Below, piece by piece: positions 22,124 through 28,605 of a stretch of DNA of 28,605 nucleotides. Positions within the stretch are counted from its first letter, which is position 1. Every line of letters begins with the position of its first letter. Where the stretch lies: positions 1 through 28,605 of the forward strand of contig JADFVM010000111.1 of assembly GCA_015222555.1 (NCBI GenBank). Reading direction: 5' to 3'. The notes beneath the pieces are model-generated. The model saw only the letters and a list, made by a program, of their open reading frames with translations. It did not search any database and was not told the DNA's origin. A program made the position numbers and the translations under genes. This DNA is from Pseudomonadota bacterium (GTDB taxonomy: Bacteria; Desulfobacterota; JADFVX01).

Positions 22124-23710
22124 GTGGAAAAAGTGGGAACTAAAGTGAATAGGGATACATCCTCTCTTTTGTCTGCTCAGGAACTGGATATTTTAAAATG
22201 GGTACAAGAGGGTAAGACAAATAAGGCGATTGGAGAAATCCTTGGAAAGAGCGTGTGGGCAATAAAATATCACATGAAAAATATCATGACCAGCCTTGGT
22301 GTGACAAACCGGGCTCACGCGGTTAGTCAGGCCATTGGCCGTGGACTGATGCAACCTTCTGAGCCGGCTGATGATGAGCCATCTCAAGCTAAGTTAAAGG
22401 TTGGCATTGTAGGGTGCGGAAAGGGAGGGGCGGCAATTTTAGAAGTTTTAAAAGAGAATCCGATGATATATATTGCCGGCATCGCTGAAAATGATCCGAA
22501 TGCAAGGGGGCTGGAGGTGGCGCAGGAAATGGACATCCCCATCGTAACAAACCATAAGAAGCTTGTAGAAATCGGGCTCGATGTCATCATTAACCTCACA
22601 GGCTCAGAGGCTGTTGAAAAGGAAATCAGGAAGATTAAACCTGATCATACCGAGCTTATGGGCGGTTTATCTGCCATGCTCATGTGGCAACTTGCTGATG
22701 AGAGAAGAAAAAGATATGCAGAGAAGGAAAAGGTTCTCAGAGAGCATGAAACACTTTATCACCTGGGGACACTCATAGAGAGCATTGACAGCATGAACGA
22801 CGCCGGCTATTCGCTCGTTGATTATGCAACAAAACTTCTTAATATGCCGGCCGGATCCATGGCCATATTTGATGAAAAGAAAGAGGACATGAGGCTTGTG
22901 GCTTCTAAGGGATTCAGCTCAAAATTTGATAAAATTAACAGGTGGAGTCTGAGGAAAGGCGGCCTGACAAGTACCATTTTTAATCAAACTACGCCTTATT
23001 TCCTGTCGGATTTAAAGAGTCTTTCCAACCCTAATCCACTTCTTATTCGAGAGGGTGTACGCTGTGTTTTGGCCACACCGCTAATAGTGGAAGGCAGGAT
23101 TATAGGTATTCTCTATGTCAATGATTTTAGGCCAAGGAATATAAGAGCAGAGGATATTTCCATATTTTCCCTCATTGCCGTCTATGCCGGCCTTACAATT
23201 GAAAGAGTAAAGTCAATTGAAGATATGAGACTATTGACTATTGTTGATGGCCTTACAGGACTATATAATCACAGGCATGTTATGGAGGAATTACATAAGG
23301 AGTTTGAAAGAGCATCAAGGCATAACACCAAATTTTCTGTAATAATGATGGATATTGACCATTTTAAGCAGTATAACGACAATTTCGGGCATCTGGAAGG
23401 CAACAGGGTCCTTAAAGAGATGTCCAGCCTGTTTGTAAAAACCGCCAGGGTAACGGATATCGTGGGACGTTTTGGCGGAGAAGAGTTTTGTATCCTTGCG
23501 CCTTCCCTCGATAAAAAAAATGCAGTTAATTTTGCGAACAGGATTTTGAAAGAAGTATCATCACACAAATTTCCCAAAAGAAAAGTGACGCTAAGCGGTG
23601 GTGTCGCTACCTTCCCTGAAGATGGTAAAGGTGCCCTGGATTTGATTGAAAAGGCTGATCAAAGGCTATATGAAGCCAAGAATAAGGGTAGAAATCGTAT
23701 CTGTTCATAA
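22124..23710 (+). CDS. LuxR-HTH / Rossmann / GAF / GGDEF diguanylate cyclase
   Basis: A 528-residue multidomain regulator. Residues 15-70 form a LuxR-type helix-turn-helix (LSAQELDILKWVQEGKTNKA, KYHMKNIMTSLGVTNRAHAV). Residues 90-190 look like a Rossmann nucleotide-binding domain (KVGIVGCGKGGAAIL, then IAGIAENDP and VIINLTGS). Residues 215-370 form a GAF domain (EGVRCVLATPLIVEGRIIGI). Residues 375-528 form a GGDEF domain with the active site GGEEF at 451-455 and the inhibitory RVTD at 442-445. It should synthesise cyclic di-GMP; both the catalytic and feedback sites are intact. The start is a GTG at 22124 behind AAAGG; GTGs at 22133 and 22145 are alternatives. This mix of DNA-binding, dinucleotide-type binding and cyclase modules is uncommon. 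It may supply the signal read by the MshEN-like ATPases. Confidence 0.88.
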   Translation: MEKVGTKVNRDTSSLLSAQELDILKWVQEGKTNKAIGEILGKSVWAIKYHMKNIMTSLGVTNRAHAVSQAIGRGLMQPSEPADDEPSQAKLKVGIVGCGKGGAAILEVLKENPMIYIAGIAENDPNARGLEVAQEMDIPIVTNHKKLVEIGLDVIINLTGSEAVEKEIRKIKPDHTELMGGLSAMLMWQLADERRKRYAEKEKVLREHETLYHLGTLIESIDSMNDAGYSLVDYATKLLNMPAGSMAIFDEKKEDMRLVASKGFSSKFDKINRWSLRKGGLTSTIFNQTTPYFLSDLKSLSNPNPLLIREGVRCVLATPLIVEGRIIGILYVNDFRPRNIRAEDISIFSLIAVYAGLTIERVKSIEDMRLLTIVDGLTGLYNHRHVMEELHKEFERASRHNTKFSVIMMDIDHFKQYNDNFGHLEGNRVLKEMSSLFVKTARVTDIVGRFGGEEFCILAPSLDKKNAVNFANRILKEVSSHKFPKRKVTLSGGVATFPEDGKGALDLIEKADQRLYEAKNKGRNRICS

Positions 23711-23844
23711 TGTAGGCTTTAACTTACTCAAAATGACGGATGAAATTCCCTTTTTTGAACTGCAACCTGAAGTTCGTATGGCTCGAATTTTAATGCAGAT
23801 ACATTCCTCATAAAAGTTTTTTAGCTCTGCATGTTAAATCCCCC

Positions 23845-24822
23845 CTACACATCAGACCTGTTGTTAAGGCTGCATTTGTAGTTCACAATGCATCTGTCAA
23901 TGCATTCAAACTGAATAGTATTATGTCCTATCTGGAACTTTTTATTTAGCAACTTGTTAATTTCTTCAAGTAAAGAGGTTGTTTCACTTATGTGGATATC
24001 TGCAACACCCACATGAGCACTCATGGCAAAGGTCCCTGATGTTAACGTCCAGATATGTATTTCATGAACATCCCCGACCGATTCAATATCCATGAGAGCC
24101 TCTTTAACCTTTATTATATCAATCCCTCTAGGTGTCGCTTCCAGAAGTACATCTACTGATTCCAGTATGAGATTATAGGACCAGATCCAGATGGGGATGC
24201 AAATCATTATACTGATTAGCGGATCAACAAAAAGCCAGCCTTTGATGGATATAATGAGGGCAGCCATAATTACACCTACGGAAGACAGGGTGTCTCCCAG
24301 CATGTGAAGAAAGGCCGATCTTATATTGATACTCCTCTTACTTGCTCCTTTGAGAATCATAGCTGTACTGATATTGACGATAAGGCCCATAATGGCAATC
24401 CAAAACATTTGCAGACTATTGATGGGGCTGGGTGCCGTAAAGCGTTGGTATGCCTCATAGGCAATCCATATGGTCAAGAGAAAGAGCGTAGCGCCATTTA
24501 CCAGTGCTGCCAGAATTTCCACTCTATGAAAGCCGAATGTCATCTTGTTGCTCGACTCTTTCTCAGCAAATTTTAAGGCGATAAAGCTGATAGCCAGAGC
24601 AACGATGTGAGTAAACATATGTCCGGCATCTGAAATCAGTGCAAGAGAGTTAGACAGGAGGCCTCCGGCCAGTTCAATGATAAACATGACCGCTGTAATG
24701 GTTAGCGCTAGGACGAGTCGGGATTTTTCCGTGTGCCGATAATCATGACTATGATCATGTTTATGATGGAGGTGGAACCTTAGCGGGTCTTGCGAGTTTG
24801 TTTCGGAAGGAGGCTTTGACAA
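23845..24822 (-). CDS. Cation diffusion facilitator family transporter (CzcD/ZitB-like)
   Basis: A 325-residue inner-membrane metal exporter. A His-rich N-terminus (FHLHHKHDHSHDYRH) precedes six predicted membrane helices. The metal-site motifs are ISDAGHMFTH in helix 2 and FLHMLGDTLSSVG in helix 5, followed by a C-terminal cytoplasmic domain (EALMDIESVGDVHEIHIWTL). CDF proteins exchange Zn, Co or Cd for protons; the His-rich N-terminus favours Zn. The frame starts with TTG at 24822, preceded at good distance by AAGGGA. No in-frame ATG occurs before residue 46, inside helix 1, so the TTG is well supported. It converges on the diguanylate cyclase gene with 134 bases between them and no clear terminator. 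Confidence 0.92.
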   Translation of the reverse strand: MSKPPSETNSQDPLRFHLHHKHDHSHDYRHTEKSRLVLALTITAVMFIIELAGGLLSNSLALISDAGHMFTHIVALAISFIALKFAEKESSNKMTFGFHRVEILAALVNGATLFLLTIWIAYEAYQRFTAPSPINSLQMFWIAIMGLIVNISTAMILKGASKRSINIRSAFLHMLGDTLSSVGVIMAALIISIKGWLFVDPLISIMICIPIWIWSYNLILESVDVLLEATPRGIDIIKVKEALMDIESVGDVHEIHIWTLTSGTFAMSAHVGVADIHISETTSLLEEINKLLNKKFQIGHNTIQFECIDRCIVNYKCSLNNRSDV

Positions 24823-24854
24823 GTTAATCCCTTATATGATAAATGACATCCTTA

Positions 24855-25160
24855 TAATTCCCTCTCCCCTAGTGGGAGAGGGTTGGGGTGAGGAGGAAAT
24901 AACCGAACTTTTTGCTTTGTAGATTCGCCCAAAGATGAGTGCCTGCGAAGACTTGAATCCCTAGCGGGTGCATTCCCCGCGGCTTGCCGCGATATATTAA
25001 GAAGGTTATCTCTGCGCTCATACCCCGCTGCTTGCGGCGGGGTGATTGATTTCACCCCCCACCTTAATCCTCTACCTACGGGCATAAACCCTGTCAAGGG
25101 GGAGGGGATGGTTTTGAATAACAGATGCCCCAGTCCCCGTGAGGGGATAGACGGGGTGCA
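24855..25160. repeat. Composite GC-rich palindromic repeat patch
   Basis: The gap between the two minus-strand units holds several hairpins and no gene. They are CCCTCTCCC/GGGAGAGGG (24860-24868 and 24874-24882, loop ctagt) followed by ttggggtgagg, a decayed CGCGG-cttg-CCGCG hairpin near 24978-24992, and ACCCCGC/GCGGGGT (25022-25028 and 25037-25043). G-rich sequence runs to the M16 stop codon. The base composition is much richer in GC than the neighbours. The first unit resembles REP-like sequences that are widespread in proteobacterial genomes. The 81-codon minus-strand frame across it is a by-product. Confidence 0.65.
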
Positions 25161-26492
25161 TCATTCGATCTCACCTATTTTCTCTTTGTTCCCGACGATC
25201 ACAAGAAGGTAATTATCCGGATTAAGGTATTTTTTTGCAGCCTCATTAATATCTTTGATGGTGAGTGCCTCAATAATTTTTGGGAATTTATCAAGATGAT
25301 CAAGGCCCAGCTTATGTATCTCAATATAGGATAGATAGTTGGCTATTTTCTGGTTTGTTGTGAATTTTAATGGAAAGCTACCGATGATATAGTCTTTTGC
25401 GTCCCTAAGCTCTTTTTCTGTTACACCCTTATTGACAAGTTCTTTGACCTGACGCCTGACTTCTTCAACAGCTTCTTTTGCCGATTCATTTTTTGTTTGA
25501 AGGCCCACCTTAAATGGTCCCACTTCCTTAAGGGCATTAAAATAGCTGTAAACGCCATAAACCAGTCCCTTATTATCTCTAATCTCCGTCATCAACCGTG
25601 ACACAAAGCCGCCTCCGCCAAGGATGTAATTCATGACATAGGCTGCATAAAAATCAGGATCACTTCTCTTCAGTCCCAGATGCCCCAACTGTACATTGGC
25701 TTGCGAAATGTCCTTGTGGATTATTTCAACTTTCTTGCCCTTTAAGGGCGCCACTTTTTCATGTTTTGGAAAATCTGTTTCCCCCTCTTTCCATTGCCCA
25801 AAATAGCGATGGAGCAATTTTTTCAGGGACCTTTTATTAATATCTCCCACAACGGTGAGGACGGTGTTGTTGGGAAGATAAAATTGCCTATGAAAATCGA
25901 CGATATGCGCCTTTTTAATATTGTCGAGGCTTTTTATTGTTCCTTCCAGAGGTCTTGAGTAGGGATGGTTGCCAAAGAGGCTTTTATTAAAGGCTTCAGC
26001 TGCGATTGTGGGAGGGTCATCTGCCTTCGAAATAATGCCCGCCTTGATCTGGCTTTTCGCCCTTTCAATTTCTCCCTCAGGAAAAGAGGGCTTGATGAGG
26101 ATGTCGGAAAGAAGTTCAAAGCCCTTCTCTTTATCTTTAGTGAGCACCTTTAAAGAGGCCGATGCATTGTCAATCCCCCCTGAAGAGGAGAGTGAGGCCC
26201 CGATGAAGTCTTCTTCTTCTGATATCTGCGAGGCGCTTCTTGTTGAGGTCCCTTCCGTAAGCAGATCTGCCGTAATATTGGCAAGACCGGCCAGTTCTTT
26301 CTTCTCGAGAACAGACCCGGCCTTTACCGTTACATTAGCCGTTATGAATGGAAGGGCTTTTCGTTCCAGCAGGATGACTGTCATACCATTTTTTGTAACA
26401 AATCGCTGGGGCTTCCTTATGGCCGCTTCTGTCCATGAGGTCGTTAAAAGCGATATTAAAAGAATGAAAGAAAGTAAAAGTCTACTTAACAT
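25161..26492 (-). CDS. M16-family peptidase-like protein without HxxEH (partner subunit)
   Basis: A 443-residue exported protein (signal peptide about residues 1-23, ending in TEAA). It has the M16 (pitrilysin) two-domain fold: KNGMTVILLERKALPFITAN near the start, then a C-terminal half with GGGGFVSRLMTEIRDNKGLV. At the position of the zinc motif HxxEH it reads LANITADLL, so the metal ligands are lost. In bacterial M16B pairs one subunit carries HxxEH and the other an Arg/Tyr substrate-binding pair; the SRL...YGVYSY segment here fits that second role. Its ATG at 26492 overlaps the end of the active peptidase gene by 11 bases and has a strong AAGGGGG ribosome site. Cellular substrates are unknown. 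Confidence 0.9.
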   Translation of the reverse strand: MLSRLLLSFILLISLLTTSWTEAAIRKPQRFVTKNGMTVILLERKALPFITANVTVKAGSVLEKKELAGLANITADLLTEGTSTRSASQISEEEDFIGASLSSSGGIDNASASLKVLTKDKEKGFELLSDILIKPSFPEGEIERAKSQIKAGIISKADDPPTIAAEAFNKSLFGNHPYSRPLEGTIKSLDNIKKAHIVDFHRQFYLPNNTVLTVVGDINKRSLKKLLHRYFGQWKEGETDFPKHEKVAPLKGKKVEIIHKDISQANVQLGHLGLKRSDPDFYAAYVMNYILGGGGFVSRLMTEIRDNKGLVYGVYSYFNALKEVGPFKVGLQTKNESAKEAVEEVRRQVKELVNKGVTEKELRDAKDYIIGSFPLKFTTNQKIANYLSYIEIHKLGLDHLDKFPKIIEALTIKDINEAAKKYLNPDNYLLVIVGNKEKIGEIE

Positions 26493-27825
26493 TTTGCACC
26501 CCCTTCTTTACTGGAACAAGAATACCGACTGTTCTTTTATCTTTCTTAAAGTATTTTTTTGCCACAGCTTTGACCCCCTCTACTGTGACTTTACGAACAT
26601 TGTCAATATAACTGTCCAGATAGGCAGGCTCGATGCCGGCGGCATCAAGGCGTCCAATCTGCATGGCCTTATAAAAGATGGAATCCTGACCCATGACAAA
26701 ACCTGACTCGATCTGGTTCTTGGCCTTTTGAAGTTCCTTTTCTGTTATGCCCGACTCTAGAATTTTTTCAAGCTCCTCATAAATCGCCTTTTCAACAACA
26801 TCGACTTCAACGCCCGGTTTTGCCCCGGCATAAAAGTAGAAAAGGGCGGGGTCCTTTGAAAGGCCGTCATAGCTGCCACCGGCGTAAACAGCAATCTGTT
26901 TTTCGTAAACAAGTGATTTGTAAAGACGGGAACTCTTGCCCGATGACAGAATATATTCCAGTACATTGAGGGCAAATTCATCGGCATTGCCGATATTGGG
27001 GACCTTAAAGCCGGTAAAGATGAAGGGAAGCTGAGCCTCTTTGTTTACCCATACCCGTCTTTCACCGATCTGCTCCGGCTCCTTAATGGTCATTTGTGGT
27101 GGGTCGGCCCCCCTCGGGACATCTTCAAAATATTTTTTTATGTCTTGCAGCGCTTCTTTCCTATTAAAGTCGCCTGCGAGAACGATGGTTGCGTTATTGG
27201 GGACATAATAGGTTTTATACCACTTAGTCAGGTCTTCATGGGTCAGATTTTTCAGATCACTCATCCAGCCGATGGTGGGGTTTCTGTATGGGTGGACCTT
27301 ATAGGCGGCTGAAAACATCTCCTCCACAACGGACGACGTGGGGTCGTCGTCCACCCGTTGACGCCGTTCTTCCATGACCACATCTCTTTCGAGGAGGAAC
27401 TCTTGGGGGTCTATAGCAAGGTTTGCCAGCCTGTCTGATTCAACTTGAAGCGAGATGTGGAGTTTATCTTTAGAGAGGTTTTGAAAATAAGCGGTATAAT
27501 CCTGGCTGGTAAAGGCGTTTTCATTGCCGCCGTTTTTAGCGATAAGCCTGGAGACTTCGCCTTTTTTATACTTTTTAGAGCCCTTAAACATCATATGTTC
27601 TGTCAGGTGCGCCAGCCCCGTTTTGCCGGGGATTTCGTTCCTTCCGCCAACTCGATACCAGATCTGAAAAGTTATGGTCGGGTCTTTATGGTCTTCAATG
27701 GTGATGACTTTAAGACCATTTTTAAGTGTGTCAACCTTCAGGTTTTCCGTGAAGGATGCAAAGCTTAAGGATGAAGTTAAAAAGAAGGTAAAAATTAGAA
27801 ACAGAAAAATTCTAAATCCGGCCAT
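26482..27825 (-). CDS. M16-family zinc metallopeptidase (HxxEH present)
   Basis: A 447-residue exported zinc peptidase. The signal peptide covers about residues 1-23 (ending SFAS). The catalytic motif HLTEH near residues 73-77 (GLAHLTEHMMFKGS) and the downstream glutamate-rich helix (VVEEMFSAAYKVHPY) are intact. Other marks are GNENAFTSQDYTAYFQ and the C-terminal GKSSRLYKSLVYEKQIAVYA. M16B peptidases degrade peptides in the periplasm and form clam-shell dimers, here most likely with the HxxEH-less subunit encoded by the overlapping downstream gene. GGGGAT about ten bases upstream of the ATG is a possible ribosome site. The gene pair is common in Gram-negative bacteria. Confidence 0.94.
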   Translation of the reverse strand: MAGFRIFLFLIFTFFLTSSLSFASFTENLKVDTLKNGLKVITIEDHKDPTITFQIWYRVGGRNEIPGKTGLAHLTEHMMFKGSKKYKKGEVSRLIAKNGGNENAFTSQDYTAYFQNLSKDKLHISLQVESDRLANLAIDPQEFLLERDVVMEERRQRVDDDPTSSVVEEMFSAAYKVHPYRNPTIGWMSDLKNLTHEDLTKWYKTYYVPNNATIVLAGDFNRKEALQDIKKYFEDVPRGADPPQMTIKEPEQIGERRVWVNKEAQLPFIFTGFKVPNIGNADEFALNVLEYILSSGKSSRLYKSLVYEKQIAVYAGGSYDGLSKDPALFYFYAGAKPGVEVDVVEKAIYEELEKILESGITEKELQKAKNQIESGFVMGQDSIFYKAMQIGRLDAAGIEPAYLDSYIDNVRKVTVEGVKAVAKKYFKKDKRTVGILVPVKKGVQNVK

Positions 27826-28417
27826 AGTTAGTCTATCCCCTGTAAGATTGATTTTGTAGTAAACAATAGCTACTTCCAGCCAAGGTTGTCAAGGTGATAC
27901 TGGCAGGAAATTACGAATGTCTTATCCTCATTGTTTATAGAAGCCCTTCGTGTCCCTCTTCAGCTGATTTTAATATAATCCCTCCCTAGCCCTACTCACA
28001 GGCACGAGACCCTCATCCTTTGACAGATTGGAGCCCTTTTTGTTCCACTGCCGGAAAAAGAGATGATATCTCAGATGTGAGATGTGGCATGAAGAGCTTT
28101 TCGGGGCGATTCCGAGGGGCATATATTTGATCTTTAATAAACTATCCCCTGCAATTTCAAGAGGAAGGCACGCCTTTGCAAAGTCAATCAAAACCACTCC
28201 CTTCTAATATAGATATTTGTGGCCCTTATTTTTTATGTGAATGGTAAACTATCTCCCCTAAGCACCCGCACTTCCCTTCTTTTGATCGGACTGTACGATG
28301 GTTTAGGTCATTGTTTGCATATATGGATAAGAAAATGATAATATTATAAACTCTCTTCGTCATACAAGTAGCCTCATTTCGTAGACAATTTCAATATAGT
28401 GATAAGGAAAGCATTTG
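27826..28417. other. Long intergenic region between divergent M16 operon and the membrane-sensor gene
   Basis: About 590 bases with no supported gene. A 75-codon minus-strand frame (27970-28197, GTG start) lacks recognisable features. Nothing like a tRNA or CRISPR array was seen. The right end holds a candidate promoter for the sensor gene. Confidence 0.4.
28315..28342 (+). promoter_or_regulatory. Candidate promoter of the PilJ/NarX-type sensor gene
   Basis: TTGCAT at 28315-28320 and GATAAT at 28337-28342 with a 16-base spacer match the sigma-70 pattern (three and five of six). The leader would be about 70 bases. This is motif evidence only. Confidence 0.3.
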
Positions 28418-28605
28418 GTGAAGCGATTTAGAAAGGGATTAATCTATAAGCTTGGAATAGTATTACTCCTCCTGTTTTTAATCAAATTGATCATGATCAG
28501 CGTTGGCATTTACTCTTCCATTAACCTTGAGGGAGACGCAAAGTCAATCAATTATGCGGGAAGCGAAAGAATGAGAAGCTATAAGCTTTTATTTCTCGTG
28601 AATGA
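28418..28605 (+). CDS. Membrane sensor with PilJ/NarX-type N-terminal domain (3' end outside window)
   Basis: The first 62 codons of a membrane protein, from GTG at 28418 with AAGGAAAG about ten bases upstream. A basic start (VKRFRKGLIYKLGIV) leads into a membrane helix at about residues 12-34. The start of a periplasmic helix follows, with KSINYAGSERMRSYKL. This matches the INxAGxxRM pattern of the four-helix sensor domain found in NarX/NarQ kinases and PilJ-like chemoreceptors. The output module lies beyond the edge, so histidine kinase, chemoreceptor or cyclase are all possible. A TTG at 28415, directly before the GTG, is an alternative start. Confidence 0.7.
   Translation, partial: MKRFRKGLIYKLGIVLLLLFLIKLIMISVGIYSSINLEGDAKSINYAGSERMRSYKLLFLVN

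Noticed and set aside
24852..25097. 81-codon minus-strand frame in the GC-rich gap
   Set aside because: Its sequence is a translation of hairpin repeats (PHPNPLPLGERE-type), a well-known by-product of REP-like DNA.
25969..26706. 245-codon plus-strand frame opposite the M16 genes
   Set aside because: It crosses the junction of two strongly supported minus-strand peptidase genes and shows no protein features.
27970..28197. 75-codon minus-strand frame starting with GTG
   Set aside because: An AAGGGA stretch is too close to the GTG (it would fit a TTG two codons later), and the protein has no recognisable pattern; the evidence is too weak for a gene call.

Overview
The window carries a gene-dense, moderately AT-rich chromosomal segment of a Gram-negative bacterium. 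The evidence for a Gram-negative cell is a secretin, two outer-membrane-type lipoproteins (one BamD-like), a beta-barrel fragment and periplasmic M16 peptidases. A CxxCH haem motif in a sensor kinase, UbiG- and HemH-type enzymes and NtrC-type regulation fit a deltaproteobacterium in the broad sense (Desulfobacterota-like). That placement is an inference, because no rRNA or other marker gene is present.

Layout. Positions 1-1047 (minus strand) hold the start of alanine dehydrogenase and a DUF2400/TIGR02757 protein. Positions 1152-2803 (plus) hold an overlapping pair, a DHH-family phosphoesterase and a metallo-beta-lactamase-fold hydrolase. A probably decayed outer-membrane beta-barrel fragment lies at 2823-3335 (minus), followed by an AT-rich promoter region. 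Positions 3738-17787 (plus) form the centrepiece. This is a type IV pilus / type II secretion-like locus in the order platform protein (GspF), ATPase, PilM-like, PilN-like, PilO-like, PilP/GspC-like, TPR-secretin lipoprotein, three pseudopilins, a sensor kinase with a c-type haem motif, an NtrC-type sigma-54 activator, and a second ATPase with a C-terminal double zinc ribbon. No prepilin peptidase is present in the window.

Positions 17869-28605 hold accessory and housekeeping genes. These are ubiG (minus), a BamD-like lipoprotein plus TPR protein pair (plus), hemH (minus), a LuxR-HTH/Rossmann/GAF/GGDEF regulator (plus), a cation-diffusion-facilitator transporter (minus), a GC-rich repeat patch, a pair of M16 peptidases (minus; one active-site-competent, one lacking HxxEH), and the truncated start of a PilJ/NarX-type membrane sensor (plus).

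Two copies of a palindromic, MITE-like element (18560-18783 and 20597-20776) bracket the BamD-like/TPR gene pair. Their central hairpins differ by a compensated base change.

How the parts may work together (inference). The two ATPases both begin with MshEN-like sequence, a fold known to bind cyclic di-GMP in MshE, and a diguanylate cyclase lies 4.3 kb downstream. The embedded haem-motif kinase and sigma-54 activator suggest that redox or ligand sensing controls expression of the fibre. The most unusual points are the double-zinc-ribbon ATPase, the TPR-secretin fusion, the haem-motif kinase inside the locus, the four-module diguanylate cyclase and the covarying palindromic elements.
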